The position numbers were made by a program, and so were the translations under genes. Below are positions 1-8,562 of a stretch of DNA of 64,000 nucleotides, one piece after another; within the stretch, counting starts at the first letter, position 1; each line of letters opens with the position of its first letter. The stretch is from Flavobacteriales bacterium (lineage in GTDB: Bacteria > Bacteroidota > Bacteroidia > Flavobacteriales_D > Crocinitomicaceae), in assembly GCA_018883325.1 (NCBI GenBank), contig VEQH01000007.1:1-64000 (forward strand), given 5' to 3'. A model generated the notes under the pieces. That model was not told the origin of the DNA. It searched no databases and worked only from the letters and a program-made list of their open reading frames with translations.

Positions 1-15
1 ATTACAAACTTATAT

Positions 16-57
16 ATAACAAAAAAGGACTTTGAATTCAAAGTCCTTTTTTGTTAT
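16..57. terminator. Perfect 42-bp palindrome, likely bidirectional terminator
   Basis: Positions 16-57 form a perfect inverted repeat centred between 36 and 37 (GAATTC at the centre). A G/C-containing core (GGAC...GTCC) is flanked by six A on one side and six T on the other, so either strand's transcript would fold into a hairpin ending in U. It lies just beyond the stop of the leftward surface-glycan operon and probably ends that operon. Seen directly; the terminator role is inferred. Confidence 0.75.
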
Positions 58-69
58 GTTAGCTTCTTG

Positions 70-828
70 CTACTTTCTAATTTTAATCAATATTCGTTTT
101 ACTATATTCTTGACGTTTTGACTATTTAGTTCAATAAACCATTTCATCAGGTTGTCATTCCATCTTTGTGGGTGAAAAGTAAACATGATTTGATTTGGTA
201 ATTTATTTTGCTCAAATGCTTTTATAATTTCATCTGTTTCAGAGAACTTTTGAGTGAAGGTTGTACTCACTTTATCTCTTACACTAAACTTTTCACTATT
301 CCATGTTCTGCCTGTATCTGTTAAGTAGAACACTTTATTAAAATCGGTATCGAAATACGGTTCTGCTATAATTCCAAGTGCTTTATAATCGTTTGTTTTC
401 CAAAGGTCTTTGCTGTCGTATTTAGACATAGGGCTGCCATGCATACAAATCGTTGATACAGGTGCTAATTTTCTCAGTAAATCTAAGTTCTTAGTGAAGT
501 CTTTAAAAGCTAAATCAACATTGCCATTCGTTGTTGTAATATTCTCGTAATGATAGCCTATTTCGTGACCTAATGCACTGATTTTTTTAATAATTTCTTC
601 GTTCCAACTTTCTTTTACTGCTCGAAAGTAATAAACTCCTTCAATTCCAAGTTCTGCTTGAAGCTCAGCAAAACATAAAGAATTTTCTGGATTTAAATCA
701 ACATCGTGTCGCAATATTATTACTTTGTTTTTTGGTTGAATAATGAATTTATGATAGGTTTGAAATTCATAACCTGCATTTTTCATCGAATCAAGTAAAT
801 TCTTATATTTTTTAACGGTAAAATCCAT
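70..828 (-). CDS. Polysaccharide deacetylase-like protein
   Basis: 252 residues with no signal peptide, so probably cytoplasmic. NodB/polysaccharide-deacetylase-like features are visible: RHDVD at residues 40-44 in place of the usual TFDD motif, GHEIGYHYE at about 87-95 as the second, histidine-bearing motif, MHGSP at 129-133 and FHPQRW at 218-223. The family removes N- or O-acetyl groups from sugars using a metal held by Asp and His. It is the last gene of the leftward capsule operon, and its ATG overlaps the stop of the DUF354 gene by one base. The substrate is presumably a glycan intermediate made by the operon. It could instead be a non-hydrolytic relative, because the family is loosely conserved. 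Confidence 0.7.
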   Translation of the reverse strand: MDFTVKKYKNLLDSMKNAGYEFQTYHKFIIQPKNKVIILRHDVDLNPENSLCFAELQAELGIEGVYYFRAVKESWNEEIIKKISALGHEIGYHYENITTTNGNVDLAFKDFTKNLDLLRKLAPVSTICMHGSPMSKYDSKDLWKTNDYKALGIIAEPYFDTDFNKVFYLTDTGRTWNSEKFSVRDKVSTTFTQKFSETDEIIKAFEQNKLPNQIMFTFHPQRWNDNLMKWFIELNSQNVKNIVKRILIKIRK

Positions 829-1910
829 TATTTAAAGTTGTTTTGATAGGTAATATCTTTTGCAATTATTTGTTTAGATTTCGGAAATTCTTCAATATAC
901 CAAGTTAAGAAACTCGAGGCATCGATTTTATCTTTGTAGTAATTTGATAATTTCTCCTGCATGTTAGAATTTAAATCAGGGTTACTCAATAATTCAACTC
1001 CTTTATTAATTGCATTCAATTGGTCTTCAATGTTACTTTTATAAGAATAGAAAAGTTCATATTTCATTAAATCCAATGCGTTTCCTGACCAATTATCATT
1101 TAAAAATATTGCTGGTGAACCAAGAACAGAACTTTCAGCAGCCATAGATGCACCTTCTCCAAAAAAGAGTGATGAATAGTAAAGCGCATCGTGCATTTTA
1201 TCAAAAGGAATTTTAATTCTATGCTTTTCAATTTCTTCGGGTAAACTTCCTTCTGCTGATATAAAAACCTTTGCAAATTTTGAGAACTCAACTACAGCTT
1301 TAATTTTATTTTCATCATTAAAACCTGTTAAACCTTTGTCGTGGTAAGCTTCCCAACTAACGAATCTGAGAATTACAAACTTTTCATCTTTTGATATTTT
1401 AAGGTAATCGTAAATTGAATCGTTTGGACGAAAATGATTGGGGTGAAGATAAAATAATTCAATATTACTCTTTATTCGTACTTGATCTTTTCTTAAATCT
1501 CTTTTGAAAGTGGTAGATGTAATTAATGAATCTAAGAATTTAGTGAAAATTGTATCGTAAATACCAGAACTTTCTGTGTCAGCAAGCGCAATGTGTCTTT
1601 TACCCAAAAGTTTACCCGCAATTGCAGCAAAGGGTGATACACGCGACACAATGAAATCTACTTTTTCTTTTCTAATTATCCTAAAAATAATGGCAGTATT
1701 AACGAAAAGCGCTTTTAGTTTTGAAAAAAATCCTTTATTAGGTCGTGTGATTTCATAGGCTTTGATATTGTATAATGCTAATAATTCAAAGCTTATATCT
1801 TTTTTACTTGAAACCCAAACAACTTTATGACCTTTGGCTTCAAGTAATTGTTTTACAATTCTAAAATTATGAATTTGGGCAGGATGTCCTGTTACGAAAA
1901 GTACTGTCAT
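828..1910 (-). CDS. DUF354-family predicted glycosyltransferase
   Basis: 360 residues resembling DUF354, a family with the GT-B fold of UDP-GlcNAc 2-epimerases and glycosyltransferases. The N-terminus has a Rossmann-like strand followed by TGHPAQIHNFR (about residues 7-17). The C-terminal half has the segment GEGASMAAESSVLG at about 252-265, the likely nucleotide-sugar or phosphate site. No signal peptide. It overlaps the ATP-grasp gene upstream by 4 bases and the deacetylase-like gene downstream by 1 base, so it is translationally coupled in the capsule operon. A role in sugar transfer is inferred from the fold and neighbours; no member-specific substrate can be read from the sequence. Confidence 0.65.
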   Translation of the reverse strand: MTVLFVTGHPAQIHNFRIVKQLLEAKGHKVVWVSSKKDISFELLALYNIKAYEITRPNKGFFSKLKALFVNTAIIFRIIRKEKVDFIVSRVSPFAAIAGKLLGKRHIALADTESSGIYDTIFTKFLDSLITSTTFKRDLRKDQVRIKSNIELFYLHPNHFRPNDSIYDYLKISKDEKFVILRFVSWEAYHDKGLTGFNDENKIKAVVEFSKFAKVFISAEGSLPEEIEKHRIKIPFDKMHDALYYSSLFFGEGASMAAESSVLGSPAIFLNDNWSGNALDLMKYELFYSYKSNIEDQLNAINKGVELLSNPDLNSNMQEKLSNYYKDKIDASSFLTWYIEEFPKSKQIIAKDITYQNNFK

Positions 1911-3070
1911 CTGGTTTTAAAAATTTTAAATAGAAGAAGGAAATACATGAACCCAGGCTTTCGATCTCCTTTTTGAAAAAGTGCGTTTATTTTCTTTTTT
2001 GGTATGTTTTCAAATATAGATTTTAATTTAACACGACCTAACAAAAGTCCTTTAATTCCAAAAAATATATTCGTAATTGGATTGAACCAAACTGTTCCTA
2101 CTTGATAAGATTTTGATTCCTTTATTTCAACTCCATTCACGTAATCGTATGCGAGTTTTGCATAATTAACTCCGCAAGCTTTTGCAAGTCCAACCCAAAG
2201 CCATGAACGAGCATTTATTTCTATTAATTTATATTTATTATCTCTAACATCTAATAGGTACTCTATTTCACAAATACCAGTGTATTGAAGTATTTGCATA
2301 AGTTTTTTAGATGGAATATACAATTCTGGTTTTTCGATGCTTTCTGCCAATGTTGCTGTTCCAAATCGAAGTGGATGTTCACGAAGTTTGACTCCTACCC
2401 AATGGGCTTTGATTTCGCCTTTAACAGAAAAACAAGTGAACGAGATTGTTTTGTTTTCCTCACTATATGGAAGAATTTCTTGAGTGAAAGTTTCTTTAAT
2501 CGGTATTTTACTTTCTATCTTTTTTAAATTATCACTAAGTTCTTCCTTTGTATTGGAGATTAAAACTTTGGTTTTTGTTTTTTTATAAAAACTTAAGCCA
2601 TTATTTCCTTTAGTAATTAATGGAAAATTCAGTTTTGTTTGATCACATTCTGAAATTGAATTATATGTTTCATATAATGGATAATCCACTCCAATTTCCG
2701 CTGCTATTTTAAGTAATTCAACTTTATCATAGATTTTAAGAACGGTATTTAAGTCTTCGGTTATAATTTTGAAACAAGTACTAAGTTTTTCTTTATTTTT
2801 AGAAATGGAGTAAACTGCGTGATCGTTTGAAGGTAGTAATAACCAATTTTTTAGATTGTTTTTTTCTGAAAAATTCAACAGAAAATCAATAAATAATGGG
2901 CTATCATAGTCTGGACAGATTTGAAATTTTTGGCAATATTTAGAGTGTCTCGCAACACAATCGGATTTATCTATTACCCAAACAGGAATCCCTTGTTCAC
3001 CAAGTGCTCGAACATTCGACAAACCTTGAACATGTCCTTCAATAATTATTACCCCGGGTTTAGTATCCAT
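1907..3070 (-). CDS. ATP-grasp ligase (carboxylate-amine ligase type)
   Basis: 387 residues. An N-terminal Rossmann-like pre-ATP-grasp domain (GVIIIEGHVQGLSNVRAL near residues 6-23) leads into an ATP-grasp fold with a lysine- and glycine-rich nucleotide loop (LITKGNNGLSF) and a magnesium motif LIEINARSW near residue 280. ATP-grasp enzymes make an acyl phosphate and join it to an amine or thiol. Its ATG overlaps the preceding GT4 gene by 11 bases and its end overlaps the DUF354 gene by 4. In a polysaccharide operon it could attach an amino acid or similar group to an acidic sugar. This is inference; the ligation partners are unknown. Confidence 0.7.
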   Translation of the reverse strand: MDTKPGVIIIEGHVQGLSNVRALGEQGIPVWVIDKSDCVARHSKYCQKFQICPDYDSPLFIDFLLNFSEKNNLKNWLLLPSNDHAVYSISKNKEKLSTCFKIITEDLNTVLKIYDKVELLKIAAEIGVDYPLYETYNSISECDQTKLNFPLITKGNNGLSFYKKTKTKVLISNTKEELSDNLKKIESKIPIKETFTQEILPYSEENKTISFTCFSVKGEIKAHWVGVKLREHPLRFGTATLAESIEKPELYIPSKKLMQILQYTGICEIEYLLDVRDNKYKLIEINARSWLWVGLAKACGVNYAKLAYDYVNGVEIKESKSYQVGTVWFNPITNIFFGIKGLLLGRVKLKSIFENIPKKKINALFQKGDRKPGFMYFLLLFKIFKTR

Positions 3071-3983
3071 ATATTTTCAAAATTCGATTAGCGATAGATT
3101 GAGCATCAAGTTCTAATTCCTTAATTTTTTCTAAGCCCAATGTGTATTTTTTTTCTTTATTGAAAGTTATTGCTTTTAGAATTGATTCAGCAATAATTTC
3201 AGCATCGAAGTTAGTGACAAAACAACCTTCAACATTTTCTAAAAGCCAAGCGATGTCACCAACATTTGTTGCAACAATAGGACGATTACAAGCCAACGCT
3301 TCTTTGATGATATTGGGCGAACCTTCCCATTTTGAGGTTGATAATATACATGCTGAAGATTTAATTTCTTTTATGATTTCATTGTGTTCAATATTGAATA
3401 CAACTTCTAAATTGATTGAAGGAATTGTTTTTTTTGCAATCTCAACTGCTCTTTTTGCTAGTTCAAAATTCTTAGACTCACGTGATGGATCTGCGGCAAA
3501 TAATACTTTGTTCTCAATTGATATTTCATGATTAATGAATTTTTCAATTTGAACGCCATTTGGAATTACAGTGAACGTTTTTAAACCTAAATCTTTTGCC
3601 ATTTGTTGACTTTTCACGATTGTCTCAAACCACAATTTTTCCGAGAAGTAATTTGTAAGTTTTCGCTTCCAACCTTTCATTTGTGCATCGCTTCCCATAA
3701 GTGAAACCACAAGTTTGGGTCTGTTTTTTAAAATAAGTAAAACAGCTAAACTTGCAGCAAAAGCCGTTAAAGAGTAGTGCGCATGAACAACTTTAACATG
3801 CTCTTTTTTTATAGATTTATAGATAGGGATAACGGCTTTCAAATACCCAAGAGTACCCTTTTGTGAAATGAGGGTGAAGCTGACGTCTAATCCTTTTTCA
3901 ATTAAACTATCTGCTTGATTTTTTACGAGGATACTTGGTTTTCCTTTTGATTTATTTCCGCTACAAACAAATAATACTTTCAA
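3060..3983 (-). CDS. Glycosyltransferase family 4
   Basis: 307 residues with the GT-B, GT4 layout. The N-terminal acceptor domain starts with KVLFVCSGNKSKGKP; IPNGV at about residue 170 begins the donor domain, which carries the retaining GT E-x7-E motif in EGSPNIIKEALAC, followed by PIVATNVGD. The start must be TTG at 3981-3983, since the same frame has a stop four codons upstream and no nearby ATG. It is shorter than the usual 350-400 residues because of a compact N-terminal domain, but the core motifs are intact. It probably adds one sugar of the repeat unit at the inner membrane. Donor and acceptor cannot be read. Confidence 0.85.
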   Translation of the reverse strand: MKVLFVCSGNKSKGKPSILVKNQADSLIEKGLDVSFTLISQKGTLGYLKAVIPIYKSIKKEHVKVVHAHYSLTAFAASLAVLLILKNRPKLVVSLMGSDAQMKGWKRKLTNYFSEKLWFETIVKSQQMAKDLGLKTFTVIPNGVQIEKFINHEISIENKVLFAADPSRESKNFELAKRAVEIAKKTIPSINLEVVFNIEHNEIIKEIKSSACILSTSKWEGSPNIIKEALACNRPIVATNVGDIAWLLENVEGCFVTNFDAEIIAESILKAITFNKEKKYTLGLEKIKELELDAQSIANRILKIYGY

Positions 3984-3992
3984 ACTATTTTT

Positions 3993-5036
3993 TTATTTTG
4001 TGTACAATTCAATTGCCGACAGTAGTCTTAAATCATAAGATTCATTCGTGTTAAAATCACCAGCCTCAAATTTCCAAGATTCATTTTCATATAAATATCT
4101 ACCAACACAATCATCAACTTTCATTTGATATGCATCTGATTGCCCGAAAATACATTGCATTTCATTAACTAAATATCCTTTCGGAGTTTCAAAAACATCA
4201 ACAGCTTGGGAGAATAATTGGTGTTTATCGGTAATTGCTTTTACAAAATCTAATAGCTCCAAAGGAGGATTTCCATAATCTTTCAGCAACGAACCGCTAG
4301 TCATATTGCCTAACATCAGTTTTTTATGTGCAAAAAAAGAATTTCCCATTCTCACAACGCGCCATTCAAATGAGTGGGGAATGTGTTTTTGAAATAAAGC
4401 GAAATCTTTTTGAACGTCTAAAGCTCTAGCTTTGTAAACGTCTATTTTTTTAAATAAAGCTTTTGGTTTTGATAACAATCTTATTCCTCTTTGTAAAACG
4501 CGACCTTTCTTCAGGTTTGGTCCAACTCTTTTTGTAGCTCCTTTCCCAGAGAATGTAGATTGAATATAATTGATTAACTCTTCTTTTGTGTCGAGAATAA
4601 CAACACCACTTCCTGAAGCACCAATATTTGTTTTTGCAACGATAGGAAGTTTTATTTTGTTTGAATTTACCCAATCAAGCGCTTCTTTTTCGAAGTAAAA
4701 AACTGATGTTTCTGGGTGTGGAATTTTATTTGCTTTCAGCCAATACGAAAAGTATTTTTTATTCTCATAAATCAAAACTTCCTTTAATGAAGGAAAACAA
4801 AAATAATTTAGTTCATTAACCAATATTTCTAAACGCTCATCGTAGAGGATTTTAAAAGGAGAAGTTAGTCCAGCAGGTCTTGTCAATAAAATATCTGGTT
4901 TGTAGTTTTCGATTTGCTCAAGCCAATTTGCTCTGCTAACATCAACGACAATAAAATCAAGATTTAATTTTTCACAGGCAATTTTCCATTTTTGTTCTGA
5001 GCCTGCAATTTCATTTGTTAAGATGACAAATTTCAC
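3993..5036 (-). CDS. Second ATP-grasp protein (RimK/D-Ala ligase-like)
   Basis: 347 residues. After an N-terminal domain with LLTRPAGLTSP (residues 50-60), the ATP-grasp loop is PIVAKTNIGASGSGVVIL at about 131-148, matching the Lys plus Gly/Ser-rich loop of RimK-type ligases. NEMQCIFGQSD near the C-terminus may supply the metal-binding Glu. The start is GTG at 5034-5036, overlapping the stop of the asparagine-synthetase-like gene by 4 bases. It is a different subfamily from the ATP-grasp gene at 1907, so two ligation steps are possible in this operon. The reaction is inferred to be ATP-dependent amide or ester formation; the substrate is unknown. Confidence 0.65.
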   Translation of the reverse strand: MKFVILTNEIAGSEQKWKIACEKLNLDFIVVDVSRANWLEQIENYKPDILLTRPAGLTSPFKILYDERLEILVNELNYFCFPSLKEVLIYENKKYFSYWLKANKIPHPETSVFYFEKEALDWVNSNKIKLPIVAKTNIGASGSGVVILDTKEELINYIQSTFSGKGATKRVGPNLKKGRVLQRGIRLLSKPKALFKKIDVYKARALDVQKDFALFQKHIPHSFEWRVVRMGNSFFAHKKLMLGNMTSGSLLKDYGNPPLELLDFVKAITDKHQLFSQAVDVFETPKGYLVNEMQCIFGQSDAYQMKVDDCVGRYLYENESWKFEAGDFNTNESYDLRLLSAIELYTK

Positions 5037-6307
5037 GGTAGTAGTTTGTTTTTGTTTATTAGGTCAAAAAATATTGGATTTGAGAATTTATGCCAAAATC
5101 CTTCGTTTGTTTTTAGTTCTGTCGAATTTAATTGTTGAAAATACAATTCTTTATTGTAAATCGTCCAAATTTCATCGGAAATCTCCTTTGATTTTTCATT
5201 GACAAATTCAATAAACCAATCATTGTAAGAGAAAGAAGGGTAGTTTTTTATTTTTTTGATGTATTTCTGCCAAATTCTTTTGACGATGTAATTCAAATTC
5301 CCTTTTAAAAAGTCTTTTGGTGCATAGCCATTTGACAACTCAATATCGAGTAGGGCGGGGTAGAATTTGGAAATTAGTTGGCAATATAATTTAGGGTGTT
5401 CCAAGAAACTTACTTTTTTGTCCAATTTCCGCATAAAATGATGTTTGGAAAGCGTCAACTTTTCTAAATAGGATTCTTGTAAATAGACTGGGACAACAGT
5501 TTCTACAAATTTTGAATAAATCCGAATATCTTGATTGTGGTGTATTTTCCCAACTAATTCATTTAAAAAGTATAATTTATTTCTATTTTTATCCTTCGTC
5601 ATCCAAGGCAAAGAATTTACCATTTCCATCAGCTGAATTGTTTCTGATTCATTTAATTCGATAAAATAACGCTTTAGTTGATTTCTTAGATTTTCATCTT
5701 TCGATAATTTATTTTCATTGAAATCCTCAAAAAATGGAGAAGCAAAATAATCATTGTAAGAAAGTCCGCGGATGTTTTCTCCTCCCAAATGACCAGTAAA
5801 TAAAACCTTTAGCGGGTGTATTTCGGTAAGTTCTGCAATTGCCGCTGTTCGGTGTGCTCTATGTAAATGTGCATTTCCTTCATCAAGATTAATTGTTTGA
5901 TCAACCCATTTTAAATACCATTCTTTAGTTGGTTTTGTATTAGCTACATTGAAATAAGTTAAACCTAGTTTTTTACAAATATTTCTAGCAATTTGAATGT
6001 CTCGATTTCTCTCATCTCCATACGTGAAACAAATGGGTTTAATCCCAAGGTGTAAAAGCGCAGCAAGAATCACTCTTGAATCAAAACCTCCAGTTAAGGT
6101 TAGACCTATTTCCTGATTGGGTATATTTAATGTTTTCCTTTTTATTATTGCTAAAATTTCTTCACCAATTTCATTTTCGGAAATCGAAACAGCTTTTTGA
6201 AGATTATTCCATAATTTATCTGAAAGATGAGGTTCCTCATTTAAAGTTGTACTTACATCGTGATGAAATAGACTGAATAATGCGTTATTGAGCTTGTTTG
6301 GTTGCAC
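5033..6307 (-). CDS. Asparagine-synthetase-like protein lacking the glutaminase domain
   Basis: 424 residues. The PP-loop TGGFDS sits at residues 72-77, followed by a second conserved block FTGHLGGENIRG near residue 175, as in the synthetase half of AsnB. The N-terminal Cys2 glutaminase domain is absent: only about 70 residues precede the PP-loop, with no MCGI start. The protein should adenylate a carboxylate but cannot obtain ammonia from glutamine alone. Either a separate amine is used, as in beta-lactam synthetase-type relatives, or it partners another protein. The start is GTG at 6305-6307, overlapping the polymerase gene by 23 bases. Its position beside two ATP-grasp genes suggests glycan amidation or aminoacylation. 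Confidence 0.75.
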   Translation of the reverse strand: MQPNKLNNALFSLFHHDVSTTLNEEPHLSDKLWNNLQKAVSISENEIGEEILAIIKRKTLNIPNQEIGLTLTGGFDSRVILAALLHLGIKPICFTYGDERNRDIQIARNICKKLGLTYFNVANTKPTKEWYLKWVDQTINLDEGNAHLHRAHRTAAIAELTEIHPLKVLFTGHLGGENIRGLSYNDYFASPFFEDFNENKLSKDENLRNQLKRYFIELNESETIQLMEMVNSLPWMTKDKNRNKLYFLNELVGKIHHNQDIRIYSKFVETVVPVYLQESYLEKLTLSKHHFMRKLDKKVSFLEHPKLYCQLISKFYPALLDIELSNGYAPKDFLKGNLNYIVKRIWQKYIKKIKNYPSFSYNDWFIEFVNEKSKEISDEIWTIYNKELYFQQLNSTELKTNEGFWHKFSNPIFFDLINKNKLLP

Positions 6308-7526
6308 GGTTTTGAATGATTTTTTGTTTTATCAAAGTTAAAGATAATCCCATTAGTGCACCAAGGTAAAGAAGTATATACCCTCGTTGATTTACACCTT
6401 GCATTGTTCCTCCAATAGATAGAAAAGCTTGTACTGCAACCAGCGCGGCTGATGTGGCTAAAATTTCTTTTGAAATTTGAGAATCTCCCAATAATCTTTT
6501 ATAGAATATTTGCCGTTGAATGATGTGCACATAAACTCCTATGAAAAGTAAAAGTCCTATAATTCCTGCACCCCCCAACATGTTTGAATAATCAACATGC
6601 AACATTCTTTTTCGACCTTGGTAGTCCTTTTTCATGAATACGTTAAAACCAAAAAACACCCTATCGATACTTACAAAAGTTTGTTCAATAGTATATTGAA
6701 TTTCTAAAAGTCTTCCTTCACTTTCGTTTTCTTGCAATTGATCTACCGTCATAGAAACCCTTTCTTGTCTTGCTTCAAATCGTTTTTCAATAATTGGAAC
6801 GTAGTAAGGAGATGCTAAAAAGAGTAACAAAACGATTACAGGAACACTTCTTACTAATCTCGATTTATAAGGTGTCAATAAAGTGTAGAAGAAAAAACCA
6901 AAGCTCATTGCTAAAATTGCTGATCTTTTCATACCAAGTAAAACGGTAATTACTCCAACTAATAAGGCGACTAAGGCAATCGTCTTATATTGATTATTTG
7001 TCTCAAAACGTAAGTAAAGTGGAATTCCAATAATAAAAATGACAATAGATTTTGTAATATTTACACCTGATTCACCAAAGAAAACAGAATCGTCTTGATA
7101 ACTCTGTTTACCTACACCTAAAACATTTGAGAAAGCAAAATAGATGATAATTGAGATTACACTTATTAAAATAGACCTTTGAAAGTATAAGAAACGAAGA
7201 GGGCTTTTGATAAAATAAAAACCAACCACAAACATTAGGCTGGAGATTGCAAATTTATTGAAAATGTAAAACGAGGTGGCTGGTTCTTCAGAAAACCAAC
7301 AAAGTATAAAAATATAAAATGTATATCCAACAACTAAGTTTGTGTCAGGTTTACTTTGGTATTTATTGATGAAAAACCAAATTAAAAAAAGCGTCAAAAT
7401 TACACCGCGAATTACTCCTGGATTTAACGAACCTGGAAAAAATGGGGTAGCAATAGAAGAAAGAACATTCAGAATCGGAATGAAAAGAAAAAAGTAAAAT
7501 ATATTATCTAGTTTTTCTTTAGGCAT
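6285..7526 (-). CDS. O-antigen polymerase/ligase-like membrane protein (Wzy-like)
   Basis: 413 residues with roughly ten hydrophobic helices and one larger polar loop around residues 245-300, the pattern of Wzy polymerases and WaaL-type ligases. Wzy proteins join repeat units on the periplasmic face of the inner membrane. No strict sequence motif exists for the family, so the call rests on topology, length and context: a flippase, several glycosyltransferases and sugar-nucleotide genes lie in the same operon. It overlaps its upstream neighbour by 8 bases and its downstream neighbour by 23. It is the only polymerase candidate seen in the operon. Confidence 0.75.
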   Translation of the reverse strand: MPKEKLDNIFYFFLFIPILNVLSSIATPFFPGSLNPGVIRGVILTLFLIWFFINKYQSKPDTNLVVGYTFYIFILCWFSEEPATSFYIFNKFAISSLMFVVGFYFIKSPLRFLYFQRSILISVISIIIYFAFSNVLGVGKQSYQDDSVFFGESGVNITKSIVIFIIGIPLYLRFETNNQYKTIALVALLVGVITVLLGMKRSAILAMSFGFFFYTLLTPYKSRLVRSVPVIVLLLFLASPYYVPIIEKRFEARQERVSMTVDQLQENESEGRLLEIQYTIEQTFVSIDRVFFGFNVFMKKDYQGRKRMLHVDYSNMLGGAGIIGLLLFIGVYVHIIQRQIFYKRLLGDSQISKEILATSAALVAVQAFLSIGGTMQGVNQRGYILLYLGALMGLSLTLIKQKIIQNRATKQAQ

Positions 7527-8562
7527 TTGCTACCGATTTGTGAAGAAAACGAATGTTAGATTTATTTTGTGACTGAACAAAGTCATAGACTTCATTAATT
7601 ATTTTGTATGGAAAGTTTGTTAAATCACTTTCATCAAATTGCCAATAATTGTATTCGAAAATAGAATTCTTATCCATCATTGCAATATTATACAAAGCAG
7701 AGGAATAAAAAGATGCAAAAATTATAGGTTTTTCAATTTTTTCATCAAATAAAATGCATTCCAAAGGTTTATTGAATGATTTAATTGACCAATGATTCGG
7801 AATGTAGTCCATCGTTGTTGAACGATGTGGAATATAAAAAACGCTAAAGTTTTTAGTTTCGTAGTACTTTAAAATTGAATTGACTAATTGAACATAAACT
7901 TCTTTCTTCATCATTTTTTGGAAAATCAATGGTTGACCGATGAAAAAAACAGTATTATTTAAAGTGTTGTTTTTGAATTGTTTGCTTAAGTATTCATAAG
8001 AGTGAAGTTCAATTTTTCTATTTCTTTGGGGTAAATCAAAATTGGTAAAAAATAAAATTCTTTCCCAATTGACGGAATATTTAAGTCTTAAAATTACACG
8101 TTCAATCTTGCCGAGTTTATTTCCAACTAATGTTGATTTTAATAATTTGATATCAATATTTAATATTGTACTTATGGAAACAAAACCATCGTCTAAAATG
8201 TAAATGAGTGATTTTGTATTTTCATAAATATAGAAAAACCAATTGGAGTTCAAGTTACCCCAGAAAATGAGATCATTTACTTGAATTGATGAAATAATTT
8301 TGTCTAATTTTCTTTTGCGCTTAAAAACATTTAAAGCATTGAAAAACGGATTGTTTTTTTTTGCGCTGAATTGTTTCCAAGGAAAATCTATACTAGTCCA
8401 TAATTCATTTTGAATTATCGATTCTATTTGAGACAAGGTTCTGTGAAAGTCGCTTAAAACAATTAAATGATGTTCCGCTGCTATAAATTTATCAGTATTC
8501 CTTGCTTCAACAGCATTTAGATATTGAAGAGGTGTGCGTACAAAGTAGAAGATATTTTTCAT
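7519..8562 (-). CDS. Sialyltransferase-like glycosyltransferase (GT52/polysialyltransferase superfamily candidate)
   Basis: 347 residues. The N-terminus has FVRTPLQYLNAVEA (residues 7-20), the RTPLQ/KTPLQ start seen in bacterial GT52 and polysialyltransferase-type proteins. ILDDG at 122-126 fits the D/E-D/E-G motif of bacterial sialyltransferases, YIPHR at 243-247 sits where an HP motif is expected (here HR), and FYSSAL at 285-290 resembles the C-terminal Ser-Ser/Thr motif. The enzyme would transfer a CMP-activated nonulosonic acid, which fits the neuB, neuC and neuA genes downstream of the same promoter. The HP-to-HR change is a deviation. The family call is from motifs only. Confidence 0.55.
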   Translation of the reverse strand: MKNIFYFVRTPLQYLNAVEARNTDKFIAAEHHLIVLSDFHRTLSQIESIIQNELWTSIDFPWKQFSAKKNNPFFNALNVFKRKRKLDKIISSIQVNDLIFWGNLNSNWFFYIYENTKSLIYILDDGFVSISTILNIDIKLLKSTLVGNKLGKIERVILRLKYSVNWERILFFTNFDLPQRNRKIELHSYEYLSKQFKNNTLNNTVFFIGQPLIFQKMMKKEVYVQLVNSILKYYETKNFSVFYIPHRSTTMDYIPNHWSIKSFNKPLECILFDEKIEKPIIFASFYSSALYNIAMMDKNSIFEYNYWQFDESDLTNFPYKIINEVYDFVQSQNKSNIRFLHKSVANA

